A program made the position numbers and the translations under genes. This document shows, piece after piece, positions 16,299-25,337 of a DNA stretch of 64,000 nt. The notes under the pieces are model-generated. The model made no database searches and was not told the DNA's origin. It was given only the letters and a program-made list of their open reading frames with translations. The DNA comes from Bradyrhizobium sp. CER78 (GTDB lineage: Bacteria; Pseudomonadota; Alphaproteobacteria; Rhizobiales; Xanthobacteraceae), in assembly GCF_029846235.1 (NCBI RefSeq), contig NZ_JARVWP010000011.1, positions 124,001-188,000 on the forward strand. The letters are read 5' to 3'. How positions within the stretch are numbered: the first letter of the stretch is position 1; the number at the start of each line of letters is the position of its first letter.

Positions 16299-17165
16299 GT
16301 GACTGTGTTGAGCCCGGACCCGCACCGCCCACAAGACGGCGTCCTGCTGCGCGAATTGCATCACAGGGTCGATCGAGGGATCGCCTCGGCGATCGATCTG
16401 GTCTCCGCCGCGGTTATCCGGGCCGACGGTGCGGAAGCAAAGACCGCCCTGAGCGATGTGGTCGAGCTGCTGCACGGACATGCCGCGCTGCATCGGGCGC
16501 TCGCAATGCCCCAGGGCGAAGCGCTTCATGACGCCGCGACTTACATTCGCAAACTTGGCTGCGCCCTGCGCCAGTCCCTGTTGGATCGAATGGAGATCCG
16601 GCTGACGTTCGCCACTGAATCTCTTCCCGTCCAATCAGAGCGGTGCTGGCGGCTTGGCCTGATCGTCCACGACCTGATCGTAAGCGCAGCGAAGCATGCG
16701 TATTTCGATGCGCGCGCCGGCGAGATCAAAGTCAAGCTGACGCGCATCGGCGCGGTGGTGAACTGCGTGGTGCTGGATAACGGCTCCCGGTTGGCGCGGG
16801 CAGCCCTGGCTCGTGAGCTCCAGATCAGTAGTGACCTTGCCAGGGGGCTGGGCGGACGAATTGAGCACGGCTTTGCCGCCGAGTTCACATCAGTCGTTTT
16901 CTCGTTTCTCTTGAGCGAGCGGGAGCGGCAGGCGAACTGGTCGATGGCGGCGCGCCGCATGAGGTCGCAGCGCCCGCGGAAGGCGAAGTCGTCCGGCACG
17001 CCCGGCTCGGGCTTCGGCCTCTCGGATCAGGTCGAGCGCCCGCGCGCGATCGGAGCGGATCCAAAGATGCTGCGAGCGTATCCGAATGAACCGGCCCCGC
17101 CCAGCAAGGGCTCAGACGTCTTGGGCGATCTGCTGTCCCCCTCTCACCGCATGGACGCGCTATGA
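16299..17165 (+). CDS. Degenerate histidine-kinase-like protein (HisKA_2 type)
   Basis: A 288-residue protein from GTG 16299 (CAGGAGAG upstream). Near the start, LLRELHHRVDRGIASAIDLVSAA resembles the HisKA_2 dimerisation helix with phosphoacceptor His22, but the usual asparagine after HRVK is missing. The later part imitates an ATPase domain: DLIVSAAKHAYFD in place of the N-box (the key Asn is Ser), VVLDNGS as a G1-like motif, and LARGLGGRIEH. The last 70 residues are Pro/Arg-rich and probably disordered. It probably binds or senses rather than phosphorylates. Its TGA overlaps the next ATG (ATGA), tying it to the efflux genes. Confidence 0.65.
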   Translation: MTVLSPDPHRPQDGVLLRELHHRVDRGIASAIDLVSAAVIRADGAEAKTALSDVVELLHGHAALHRALAMPQGEALHDAATYIRKLGCALRQSLLDRMEIRLTFATESLPVQSERCWRLGLIVHDLIVSAAKHAYFDARAGEIKVKLTRIGAVVNCVVLDNGSRLARAALARELQISSDLARGLGGRIEHGFAAEFTSVVFSFLLSERERQANWSMAARRMRSQRPRKAKSSGTPGSGFGLSDQVERPRAIGADPKMLRAYPNEPAPPSKGSDVLGDLLSPSHRMDAL

Positions 17166-18289
17166 AACCAGGCTGTTCAAACCACACCGTAATCGGTCGA
17201 GCGGAGCGCTTGCTTAAGCCTCTGGCGGGCTTGGCGCTCGCGCTTGCCGCAGCCGGGCTGAGCGGCTGCAATGATCGCGGCGATGCTCCGCCCGCGCGCG
17301 CCGCGTTCGTGCGCACGGAGGTCGTCCAGCTGAAGGCCCGGCAAGCCTCGATCACCCTGACCGGCGAGGTGCAGCCCCGCTTCCGCGCCGACTTGTCGTT
17401 CCGTGTCAGCGGACGTGTGATCGCGCGCTATGTCGACGTCGGGACCCACGTCAAGGCCGGCGAGGTGCTGGCCCTTCTCGACCCCGCCGAAGAACAGGCC
17501 GATGTCGATGCCGCGACCGCTGCCGTTCTCGCCGCAGAATCCCAACTGCGTGTGGCGAAGGCGACCTTTGAGCGGCAAAAGACTCTGATCGCAAGCGGCT
17601 TCACCACGCGCACGACCTATGACCAGGCGCAGGAAGGATTGCGAACCGCGGAAGGCGCGCTCGAAGCGGCAAGAGCGCAGCTCGGGACGTCAAAGGAGGC
17701 CCTTGGCTACACCGCGCTGCGAGCCGAGGCGGACGGTGTTGTTACCGCACGCAACCTGGAAGCCGGTCAGGTCGTGCAGGCTGCGCAACCGGCATTTTCG
17801 CTAGCGCAGGATGGAGAGCGGGACGCTGTATTTGAGGTCTACGAGTCCATTTTCCTCGGCAATGCCGACGACCGCAGCGTTTCGTTGGCGCTCGTCTCCG
17901 ATCCGGGCGTGACTGCAAGCGGCCACGTTCGGGAGGTTTCCCCGGCCGTTGACGCCAAGAGCTCGACCATTCGGGTGAAGGTGGCGATCAAGGACCCGCC
18001 TGCCGCAATGACGCTTGGAAGCCCCGTCGCAGGAACTGTGAAAGTGCATCCCCAGCGGCAGATCGCGTTGCCTTGGAGTGCATTGATGGCCGCGGGCACC
18101 AGGCCCGCGGTCTGGATTGTCGATCCGGCAACGCGGACAGCCTCGCTGAAGCCGGTAGCAGTCGATGGCTACGAGGCTGGAGAAGTATTGATCAAGGCGG
18201 GTCTCGAGCCCGGCGAGCGCGTCGTCGTCGACGGCGGCAAGCTTTTGAGCGTGGGCCAGCCCGTCACTTATGCAGGAGATCCCTCATGA
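17162..18289 (+). CDS. RND efflux periplasmic adaptor (lipoprotein), first of two
   Basis: A 375-residue membrane fusion protein. The lipobox LSGC gives lipid-modified Cys36. The lipoyl half FRVSGRVIARYVDVGTHVKAGEVLALLD is followed by a coiled-coil hairpin (about residues 110-180), the second lipoyl half YTALRAEADGVVTARNLEAGQVV and beta-barrel plus membrane-proximal parts. It would bridge the RND pump to an outer-membrane channel. It overlaps the upstream and downstream genes by 4 bases each. The second adaptor downstream is only distantly similar, so the pump probably uses a hetero-oligomeric adaptor ring. Confidence 0.92.
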   Translation: MKPGCSNHTVIGRAERLLKPLAGLALALAAAGLSGCNDRGDAPPARAAFVRTEVVQLKARQASITLTGEVQPRFRADLSFRVSGRVIARYVDVGTHVKAGEVLALLDPAEEQADVDAATAAVLAAESQLRVAKATFERQKTLIASGFTTRTTYDQAQEGLRTAEGALEAARAQLGTSKEALGYTALRAEADGVVTARNLEAGQVVQAAQPAFSLAQDGERDAVFEVYESIFLGNADDRSVSLALVSDPGVTASGHVREVSPAVDAKSSTIRVKVAIKDPPAAMTLGSPVAGTVKVHPQRQIALPWSALMAAGTRPAVWIVDPATRTASLKPVAVDGYEAGEVLIKAGLEPGERVVVDGGKLLSVGQPVTYAGDPS

Positions 18290-19362
18290 TGAGCCGCGCA
18301 ATAATTGTGGCGGGCCCGCTTGCATGCGCGCTTGTACTTGCTGGATGTCAGCAGGAAACAAAGGCGCCGGAGCCCGTGCGCCCGGTCCAATCGGTGCTTC
18401 TCGAAGTGGACCACGCAGACGATGCGGTCGCGGTGGGCGTTATCGAGCCGCGCTACCAAACTAATCTCGGTTTCCGCGTGCTGGGACGGCTGACAGCGCG
18501 TCCAGTCTATGTCGGTGACCTCGTGCATGAAGGACAGACGGTCGGCAACATCGACTCAACGGCCCTCGAGCTCGTGGTCCGCGCGGCCAAAGGGGAGCTT
18601 GCCAAGGCCGAGGCGCAGTTCGCGACCGTCAGAGCGACGGAGGAACGGCAGCGAACGCTCATCACCACCGACGCGACCACAAAGCAGACGCTGGATAACG
18701 CCGAGCAGGCGCGCGCCGGCGCGGAAGCGACGGTGGCGCAGGCTCAGGCAAACCTGACCAAGGCGATCGAGCAGCTCGGCTATTCGCAGATCAGGGCCGA
18801 CTTCGCCGGTGTGGTCACCGCGGTCGGGGCGGAAGTCGGCCAGGTGGTATCTCCCGGCCAAAGCGTGGTGACGGTTGCGAGACCCGATGTTCGCGAAGCC
18901 GTCGTCGATATCGGACCGGACTTTCCGCTGCCGCTGGAGATTGGCCTGCCATTCACGGTCAGCCTGCAGCTCTTGCCCGCCGTCCAGGTGCACGGCGGCA
19001 TTCGCGAGATCGCGCCGCAAGCCGATCCGGTGACGCGATTGCGGCGAGTCCGTATTGCGCTCAACAACCCGCCTGAAGGCTTCCGCCTCGGCACGACCAT
19101 CACCGCGAAACTTGACAAGGGGCAAGCCCGGATATTGCGCCTGCCCGCGTCGGCTCTGCTCGCCAAGGACGGCGCAAACTTCGTCTGGATCGTCGATCAG
19201 CCCACCAGCACGGTGTCGTTGCAAAAGGTCGATGTCGTCGTCGATCAAACCGGCGCGCGCGTCGTCGGCGGAGTTGGCCCCGGTGCGCGCGTAGTAACCG
19301 CCGGGATCCACAGCCTCAAGCAGGGACAGCAAGTCCGTATCGAACAGGATGAAAAGCCATGA
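18286..19362 (+). CDS. RND efflux periplasmic adaptor (lipoprotein), second of two
   Basis: A 358-residue adaptor. The lipobox LAGC gives Cys21. Lipoyl half GFRVLGRLTARPVYVGDLVHEGQTV, a coiled coil (residues about 85-150), lipoyl half GYSQIRADFAGVVTAVGAEVGQVV, then the barrel domain. The start overlaps the stop of the first adaptor (ATGA) and its own stop overlaps the pump start. Two consecutive adaptors before one pump recall TriA-TriB-TriC of Pseudomonas aeruginosa; which substrates are exported cannot be read from sequence. Confidence 0.92.
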   Translation: MMSRAIIVAGPLACALVLAGCQQETKAPEPVRPVQSVLLEVDHADDAVAVGVIEPRYQTNLGFRVLGRLTARPVYVGDLVHEGQTVGNIDSTALELVVRAAKGELAKAEAQFATVRATEERQRTLITTDATTKQTLDNAEQARAGAEATVAQAQANLTKAIEQLGYSQIRADFAGVVTAVGAEVGQVVSPGQSVVTVARPDVREAVVDIGPDFPLPLEIGLPFTVSLQLLPAVQVHGGIREIAPQADPVTRLRRVRIALNNPPEGFRLGTTITAKLDKGQARILRLPASALLAKDGANFVWIVDQPTSTVSLQKVDVVVDQTGARVVGGVGPGARVVTAGIHSLKQGQQVRIEQDEKP

Positions 19363-22300
19363 AGTCGTTCAATCTTTCCGACTGGGCGCTCGGCCATCGT
19401 TCGCTCGTCTGGTACTTCATGATTGCCTTCATGGCGGCGGGCCTTTTTGCCTATCTCCAGCTGGGGCGGCAGGAAGACCCCGACTTCACCATCAAGACCA
19501 TGGTGATTCAGGCGCAGTGGCCGGGCGCCTCGCCTGAAGAGATGACGCGCCAGGTCACCGACCGGATCGAGAAGAAGCTCGAGGAGCTGGAATCGCTCGA
19601 TTACACCAAGAGCGTCACTGTTGCCGGCGAGACCACCGTCTTCGTCTATCTGCGTGACACCACGAAGGCAGCCGATGTGAAGTCGACCTGGATTCGCGTC
19701 CGCAATATGATTGCGGACATCAAGGGCGAGTTTCCCCAAGGAGTGATCGGACCGGGCTTCAACGATCGCTTCGGCGACGTGTTCGGCAACATCTACGCCT
19801 TCACCAGCGACGGCTTGAGCCAGCGTCAGCTCCGTGACCGGGTCGAGGACATCCGCGCCAGGGTCTTGACCGTGCCGGATGTGGGCAAGGTCGATATTCT
19901 GGGCGCGCAGGACGAGGTCATTTATCTCGAATTCTCCACCCGCAAGATCGCGGCCCTTGGCCTCGACGTCCACGCCATCATGGCTTCTCTGCAGGGACAG
20001 AACGCGGTCGCGCCGTCCGGCGTGTTCCAGGAAGGGCCCGAGCGGATCAGCGTGCGGGTGAACGGCCAGTTCACGTCAGAGGCAAGCCTGAAGGCGATCA
20101 ACCTCCGCATCAACGACCGTTTCTTTCCGTTGACCGACGTTGCAAACATCACGCGCGGTTATGTCGATCCAGCCAAAACCCTGCTCAGATACAACGGACA
20201 GCCCGCGATCGCGCTCGCGATCGGCATGAAGTCCGGTGCCAACCTCCTGCGTTTCGGCGAGGCGCTGAAAGAGGAAATGACGAAGATCATTGCCGACCTG
20301 CCGATCGGGGTCGGCGTGCATCTCGTCGCCGATCAGCCAGTGGTGGTCGAGCACGCCGTGTCCGGCTTCACGGAGGCGTTGTTCGAGGCTGTGATCATTG
20401 TTCTCGGCATCAGCTTTCTCAGCCTGGGGATGCGCGCTGGCCTAGTCGTCGCGATTGCGATTCCGCTGGTTCTCGCCATCACCTTCGTAGTGATGGCCTA
20501 TGCCGGAATTTCGCTTCAGCGAATTTCGCTCGGCGCCTTGATCATCGCGCTCGGCCTGCTGGTCGACGACGCCATGATTGCGGTCGAGATGATGGTGGCG
20601 CGGCTTGAGATCGGCGATCCCCTCGAAAAAGCGGCGACGCATGTCTATACCTCGACCGCCTTTCCCATGCTGACCGGAACCCTGGTAACCGTTGCCGGCT
20701 TCATTCCGATCGGGCTCAATAGCAGTAATGCGGGCGAGTTCACCTTCACGCTGTTCGTGGTCATCGCCGTCTCCCTGATCGTCTCCTGGATCGTGGCAGT
20801 GCTGTTCACGCCATTGCTTGGCGTCACCATCCTGCCCGCCAAAACGAAGGGGCATCATGAGGAGAAGGGGCGCGTAGCGCAGTTGTTCGGGCGCCTCTTG
20901 CTGTTCTGTATGCATCATCGTTGGATGACGATCGGCGTTACGGTTGCAGCCTTTCTGCTGGCACTGTTCGGCATGAATTTCGTCCAGCAACAGTTCTTCC
21001 CGTCCTCGGATCGCGCTGAGCTCGTGATCGACTGGAATTTGCCGCAGAACGCCTCCATTGCCGATACTAATTCACAGATGGCGCGCTTCGAGCGCGAGCA
21101 GCTTCAGGACAATAATTCGGTCGATCATTGGTCGACCTATGTCGGTACCGGCTCGCCGCGCTTCGTCCTGTCCTTCGACGTGCAGACCGCCAACACCTGG
21201 TTCGGTCAAATGGTCGTCGTGACCAAGGGAGGCATCAAAGCGCGCGACCAAGTCAAGGCACAATTCGAGGATTACCTCAAGAAGACGTTCCCCGGCACCG
21301 ACACCTACGTCAAGCTGCTGGAGGTCGGTCCGCCGGTGGGACGCCCTGTGCAGTACCGCTTGAGTGGACCTGATATCGCGAAGGTGCGGGATCTCTCGCA
21401 GAAGCTCGCCGGGATTGTCCGCAGCAGCCCCGACTTGGGCAACGTCGTGTTCGACTGGATGGAGCCGGCGCGCGTCGTCAAGGTGGACGTTCTCCAGGAC
21501 AAGGCGCGCCAGCTCGGCGTGACTTCGGAGGACATCGCCACGACCTTGAACTCGGTACTCGAAGGCTCGCCGATTACCCAGGTGCGCGACAGCATCTATC
21601 TCGTCAACGTCACGGGACGGGCGACCGCGCCGGAACGTGCTTCCATCGACACCCTGCGCGATCTGCAATTGACGGGGCTCGGCGGTCGATCCGTGCCGCT
21701 CGGGGCGGTGGCCAATCTGCGTTACGAGCTCGAGCAGCCGACAATCTGGCGGCGCGCGCGGATTCCCACCATCACGTTGAAGGCCGGCATCGCTGGCAAC
21801 GTGCAGCCGAAGACAATCGTGGATCAGCTCGCGCCGAAGGTCGCGGAGTTCACCAAGGAACTGCCGGCGGGCTACTCGGTGAAGATCGGCGGCTCCGTCG
21901 AGGAGAGCGCCAAGAGCCAGGCGCCGATCGTCGCCGTCGTTCCGCTCATGCTGTTCGTCATGGCGACGGTGCTCATGATCCAGCTGCAGAGCTTCCATCG
22001 CTTATTCCTGGTCTTCGCGGTCGCGCCGCTCGCCGTGATCGGGGTCGTCATGGCCCTGCTGCCGAGCGGAGCGCCGCTCGGATTCGTTGCCATCCTCGGT
22101 GTGCTCGCCCTGATCGGAATTCTGGTCCGAAACTCGGTGATCCTGATCGTGCAAATTGAGGATCTGAAGAAGGAGGGGCGCCCAGCCTGGGAGGCCGTCG
22201 TGGAGGCGACCGAGCATCGCATGCGGCCGATCCTATTGACCGCGGCGGCCGCAAGTCTCGCGCTGATTCCGATCGCGCGCGAGATCTTCTGGGGACCGAT

Positions 22301-22505
22301 GGCTTACGCGATGATGGGCGGCATCATCGTCGGCACACTGCTGACGCTGTTGTTCCTGCCGGCACTCTATGTGGCCTGGTTCCGAATCCAGCCTGAACAA
22401 GGCGATGGATCGCCCCATGAACCCGAAGCGTTTGCGCATGAAACGCCGGCCGAACAGGTAGCCGCTCACGATGCGCCAGAGCCGGTGCTCGAGACGCAAA
22501 TCTAG
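19359..22505 (+). CDS. RND multidrug efflux permease
   Basis: A 1048-residue inner-membrane proton-driven pump of the AcrB superfamily. It has the N-terminal helix, two large periplasmic loops (about residues 35-330 and 560-860) and two six-helix bundles. TM4 carries LGLLVDDAMIAVEMM with the paired aspartates of the proton relay. The internal repeat and the length are typical. The short C-terminal tail is acidic (HEPEAFAHETPAEQ). It is translationally coupled to the second adaptor. No outer-membrane factor gene is adjacent, so a TolC-type channel from elsewhere must be used. Confidence 0.95.
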   Translation: MKSFNLSDWALGHRSLVWYFMIAFMAAGLFAYLQLGRQEDPDFTIKTMVIQAQWPGASPEEMTRQVTDRIEKKLEELESLDYTKSVTVAGETTVFVYLRDTTKAADVKSTWIRVRNMIADIKGEFPQGVIGPGFNDRFGDVFGNIYAFTSDGLSQRQLRDRVEDIRARVLTVPDVGKVDILGAQDEVIYLEFSTRKIAALGLDVHAIMASLQGQNAVAPSGVFQEGPERISVRVNGQFTSEASLKAINLRINDRFFPLTDVANITRGYVDPAKTLLRYNGQPAIALAIGMKSGANLLRFGEALKEEMTKIIADLPIGVGVHLVADQPVVVEHAVSGFTEALFEAVIIVLGISFLSLGMRAGLVVAIAIPLVLAITFVVMAYAGISLQRISLGALIIALGLLVDDAMIAVEMMVARLEIGDPLEKAATHVYTSTAFPMLTGTLVTVAGFIPIGLNSSNAGEFTFTLFVVIAVSLIVSWIVAVLFTPLLGVTILPAKTKGHHEEKGRVAQLFGRLLLFCMHHRWMTIGVTVAAFLLALFGMNFVQQQFFPSSDRAELVIDWNLPQNASIADTNSQMARFEREQLQDNNSVDHWSTYVGTGSPRFVLSFDVQTANTWFGQMVVVTKGGIKARDQVKAQFEDYLKKTFPGTDTYVKLLEVGPPVGRPVQYRLSGPDIAKVRDLSQKLAGIVRSSPDLGNVVFDWMEPARVVKVDVLQDKARQLGVTSEDIATTLNSVLEGSPITQVRDSIYLVNVTGRATAPERASIDTLRDLQLTGLGGRSVPLGAVANLRYELEQPTIWRRARIPTITLKAGIAGNVQPKTIVDQLAPKVAEFTKELPAGYSVKIGGSVEESAKSQAPIVAVVPLMLFVMATVLMIQLQSFHRLFLVFAVAPLAVIGVVMALLPSGAPLGFVAILGVLALIGILVRNSVILIVQIEDLKKEGRPAWEAVVEATEHRMRPILLTAAAASLALIPIAREIFWGPMAYAMMGGIIVGTLLTLLFLPALYVAWFRIQPEQGDGSPHEPEAFAHETPAEQVAAHDAPEPVLETQI

Positions 22506-22518
22506 AACGGAGACGACG

Positions 22519-23001
22519 ATGCCCTCGAAGAGACAATTGACGTTTGCCGTCGGTGTGGCGCTTGCAGTGACTTCGCTCGTGCCCACTGCGGCCATGGCGC
22601 AATTTCCTCCGCCCCCTCTTATGCCGCCCGCCGGGGCTCTCCCGATGCCCGCCGCAGGTCCGCCGGCCTTCGCAGGCCCTCCTCAGCTTGGCCCTCGTGC
22701 CGGCCTCGGTGGTCCAGCGGCTGGTCTGCGCGCTGACCTCGCCGCGACCCGAGGCATCGGCGGTGCGCCGGCGGTCGCAAACTCGGCGCGGGCCGCGTTG
22801 GTCAACATCAGCCGCTCCGGAGCCTATGGCTATCATGTTGGTGGAGCGCGATACGACTATCGCGCAGCTCATGCTGCAGGTGCATACGCAGCCGGCGCTT
22901 ACGCTGGCTATGCCTATGGTAGCTCCCGCTACGGCTACGATTCCGGCAGTGACTGCCAGCATGTCTACGGGCGTTATCGGCGCATTCTGGTTTGCGACTA
23001 G
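22519..23001 (+). CDS. Secreted Ala/Gly/Pro/Tyr-rich hypothetical protein
   Basis: A 160-residue protein starting 13 bases after the pump gene, therefore probably in the efflux operon. Signal peptide VGVALAVTSLVPTAAMAQ, then a proline-rich section (FPPPPLMPPAG), a central AANSARAALVN-like helix and a low-complexity AGAYAAGAYAGYAYGSSRYGY segment, ending with two cysteines (DCQHVYGRYRRILVCD). A similar tail is seen in the secreted protein at 6386. Function unknown. Confidence 0.7.
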   Translation: MPSKRQLTFAVGVALAVTSLVPTAAMAQFPPPPLMPPAGALPMPAAGPPAFAGPPQLGPRAGLGGPAAGLRADLAATRGIGGAPAVANSARAALVNISRSGAYGYHVGGARYDYRAAHAAGAYAAGAYAGYAYGSSRYGYDSGSDCQHVYGRYRRILVCD

Positions 23002-23022
23002 CTCCAGTTGTAGGCGCGAGCA

Positions 23023-23334
23023 TCATATCAGAGCGGGTTGTTCGGATGGTGGCGGGCGCGCCCCGCACGCACGGACCTGTTCTCGCTCAACGCCTTCTAG
23101 GTCGCGAACCATCGTAACCGCGCCCAGCATCTTACCTCGGCCGTTGAAGTCCGGGGAGGTGATCCAATCGGTCAAGTGCGGACCAGCCTCGGCTAAACGG
23201 GTCTTTCGAAGAAGACCCTCGCGCTCCGTGCTAGCCGGGAGGTAGGCAGCTCGTTGTTTGCGCTTAGCGGCCTGTTCGGTCAATCGTTCTTCAAAGAAAC
23301 GGGTTTGTTTAACCCTGCAGCGCCGCTCTCCCAT
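23023..23334 (-). CDS. Small conserved helical protein
   Basis: A 103-residue frame. Residues 12-65 (FFEERLTEQAAKRKQRAAYL, TEREGLLRKTRLAEAGPHLTDWI then TSPDF) closely resemble a family of about 60-70-residue hypothetical proteins common in Bradyrhizobium. The C-terminal 35 residues go beyond the usual end and may result from loss of the original stop. AAGGA lies 8 bases before the ATG. No function is known for the family. It lies between the efflux operon and the integrase gene, convergent with the former. Confidence 0.55.
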   Translation of the reverse strand: MGERRCRVKQTRFFEERLTEQAAKRKQRAAYLPASTEREGLLRKTRLAEAGPHLTDWITSPDFNGRGKMLGAVTMVRDLEGVEREQVRACGARPPPSEQPALI

Positions 23335-23430
23335 GGCGTGGTCCTTGAGCCGTTAGAGACGACCCAAAAAACTGCAAACTCCTCGTCCAGTTCCCGTATT
23401 GAAATGAAAGAGAAAGGTCGACGCCCGCGA

Positions 23431-24651
23431 TCACGCGGCAACCTTTCCCAGCCTTCGGACTGACAGGGCCTCAACGTGCCCTGCCCAGCGTTGAAGCGCC
23501 TCGCGCATCTCGCTCGCATACCGAGCGCGGTTATATACCCCGGCAACGCCGGCCCGGTGACCGCTGACATGGTTTAGGATCACTTCCACGATGTGTGGCA
23601 AGACGCCTAGCTGGTCGGCCATCACCGTGGACGCTGATCTGCGAAGATCGTGAGCGGTCCAATGGGGTAGGGGTTCGCCCAGGGCTTCCGCAATGCGCGC
23701 ATCAAGCGCCGACTTCGACTTTGACCAGCCGGAGAACCCGCGCTGCCGGTCACCGCTGCGACGGGGGCCGTCCCCAAAGAGGAAGTCTCGGCCATCTCGG
23801 CGAGGCGGGAGTAGGGCCAAGGCGGCGGGAACCAATGGCAGCACGTGCTCGCGATGGTTCTTGGTCCGGGTGGCTGGCAGCGTCCACAGTCCCGAACTGG
23901 TATCAAGTTCGGGCCATTGCATACTACCTACTTCATCACGGCGCTGGGCTGTGAGTAGCAACAGACGCACGATGCGTCCGTAATCGTCGTCGCCACAGGA
24001 CTGCCAAATGGCTGAGAGCTCCGTTTCGGTGAGGACCCGCTCCCGACTTCCCGGCTGCGCGGGCCGGTTTGTGCCGAGAACCGGGTTCGCGGCAATGTCG
24101 AGGCCCTCGCGTATTGCCCAGTTGAACATTGAGGACAGCGCTGTCCGGGCGCGGGCCGCTGAGACCGCTCCATGAGCTGAGACCATGTCAGCAACGCGAG
24201 CCGAGATGTGACGACGGGTGAGCTGGAACACCGAGATCGGATGCAGGGGTTTCCAGCTGACCAACAAGTAGCGTTCGACTTCCGAATAGGTCCGGGGCTT
24301 CAGCCTTTCTTTGGCGTTCCGGAGATATTGATCCGCGATTACCGAAAGCGTGTCGGCCGCCTGCAGGAGCGCCTTGGCCTTCTCGTCCGCGGGGTCTTTG
24401 CCGTTGGCAACCAGGCCCAAGAGCCGCTTGGCTTCCTTGCGTGCCAGCTCGGGTGTCCACGGCGCGCCGTGAGGACCGATCGTGACGAAGCGCTGCCGAC
24501 CAAATACGCGGTACTTGAGGACGTAGGTCGCCTGATCGCGTTGGCGCCGAACGCCAAAGCCCCGTACCGCTTCGCGATGGTCCCCATCCCAAATAGTCTC
24601 GCCGGGCTTGAGTGCTTGCACTGCTCGGATCGTAATACTCGAAACTGCCAT
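23431..24651 (-). CDS. Tyrosine recombinase / P4-type integrase
   Basis: A 406-residue integrase with an N-terminal arm-binding domain of DUF4102 type (ALKPGETIWDGDHREAVRGFGVRR, YRVFGRQRFVTIGPHG), a core-binding domain (residues 100-200) and a catalytic domain with all active-site residues: Arg237 in TAQRRDE, Lys264 in TRTKNHREH, His334 and Arg337 in HDLRRS, His361 in LNH, and Tyr373 in GVYNR. It is therefore probably active. It faces away from the tRNA fragment 150 bases upstream, the usual position at the end of an integrated island. Confidence 0.93.
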   Translation of the reverse strand: MAVSSITIRAVQALKPGETIWDGDHREAVRGFGVRRQRDQATYVLKYRVFGRQRFVTIGPHGAPWTPELARKEAKRLLGLVANGKDPADEKAKALLQAADTLSVIADQYLRNAKERLKPRTYSEVERYLLVSWKPLHPISVFQLTRRHISARVADMVSAHGAVSAARARTALSSMFNWAIREGLDIAANPVLGTNRPAQPGSRERVLTETELSAIWQSCGDDDYGRIVRLLLLTAQRRDEVGSMQWPELDTSSGLWTLPATRTKNHREHVLPLVPAALALLPPRRDGRDFLFGDGPRRSGDRQRGFSGWSKSKSALDARIAEALGEPLPHWTAHDLRRSASTVMADQLGVLPHIVEVILNHVSGHRAGVAGVYNRARYASEMREALQRWAGHVEALSVRRLGKVAA

Positions 24652-24797
24652 CTGTCGCCTCTGTAGCTACCACCATAGCGCCAATTGCAGCGCAGGCAAG
24701 GCGGGGAACGGCGGGCTTATTTGTTGATAATGCTACAATTTTCGTACGGAAGGCGGCAATGGCGTGGCATCGGCGGAGCCCTTGCCGTCTCTGTGGA

Positions 24798-24835
24798 ACA
24801 GGAGGTCGGTGGTTCGAGCCCACCCAACTGTACCA
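24798..24835 (+). other. tRNA 3'-end fragment, probable island attachment site
   Basis: The sequence ends as a tRNA would: variable region AGGTC, a 5-bp T-stem GGTGG/CCACC (24808..24812 and 24820..24824), loop TTCGAGC, seven acceptor bases CAACTGT, discriminator A and an encoded CCA (24833..24835). The matching acceptor 5' strand ACAGTTG is not found within 80 bases upstream, so the 5' half is absent. Islands that integrate in the 3' end of a tRNA leave such a copy at the far border. The parent tRNA is not identified. Confidence 0.72.
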
Positions 24836-25007
24836 TCCACAATCATCACCCAGTGGGACATCGCCAGCTGAGGCTATTGCGAGATCGCTCGCCGCTTCCT
24901 TGATCGCCGCCAGCGTGTCACCTCGTCCGCTTGCACTTCTTCGCCGCATCACCCACACTCCGCGAAACGACGCCTTAACGATGCCTGAGTGCCATCTTGG
25001 GGGACGC

Positions 25008-25337
25008 ATGGGGACCGCCGGTTCACGGAGTTTTTCGTTTGCGTTGATGCTCGGATTTGCAGCGCTGTTATTGCCAAGCCGAGGCGAGGCCTATACGCCG
25101 GACCAGCAGCAGGCCTGTACGCCGGATGCGTTCCGGCTCTGTGGCCCCGAGATTCCCGACGTCGATCGCATCACGGCCTGCATGATCAGGAATAAGGCGC
25201 AGCTATCGCCGGCGTGCCGGGTGTTCTTCCGCGGCGGCCCTGAGCCGCGTGAGGCGAGCGAGCGCGAGGAGCAGCGGCCGGTCGCAGTCAAGCGGAAGGT
25301 CCACAAATCGCACAAGGCGAAGAAGTCCACGCACTGA
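25008..25337 (+). CDS. Secreted cysteine-repeat protein
   Basis: A 109-residue protein: signal peptide (FALMLGFAALLLPSRGEA), one repeat of the C-TPDAFRLCGPEIPD ... ACMIRNKAQLSPACRVFF type with four cysteines, and a lysine/histidine-rich basic tail (KRKVHKSHKAKKS). I start at ATG 25008 behind GGGGGA so that the signal peptide is N-terminal; an upstream ATG (24981) would add nine residues. It is the first gene outside the putative island and homologous to the 14010 gene inside it. Confidence 0.72.
   Translation: MGTAGSRSFSFALMLGFAALLLPSRGEAYTPDQQQACTPDAFRLCGPEIPDVDRITACMIRNKAQLSPACRVFFRGGPEPREASEREEQRPVAVKRKVHKSHKAKKSTH

Noticed and set aside
24188-25009. 273-codon minus-strand frame across the tRNA fragment
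   Set aside because: It runs antisense through the tRNA-like sequence and overlaps the integrase start; not a gene.
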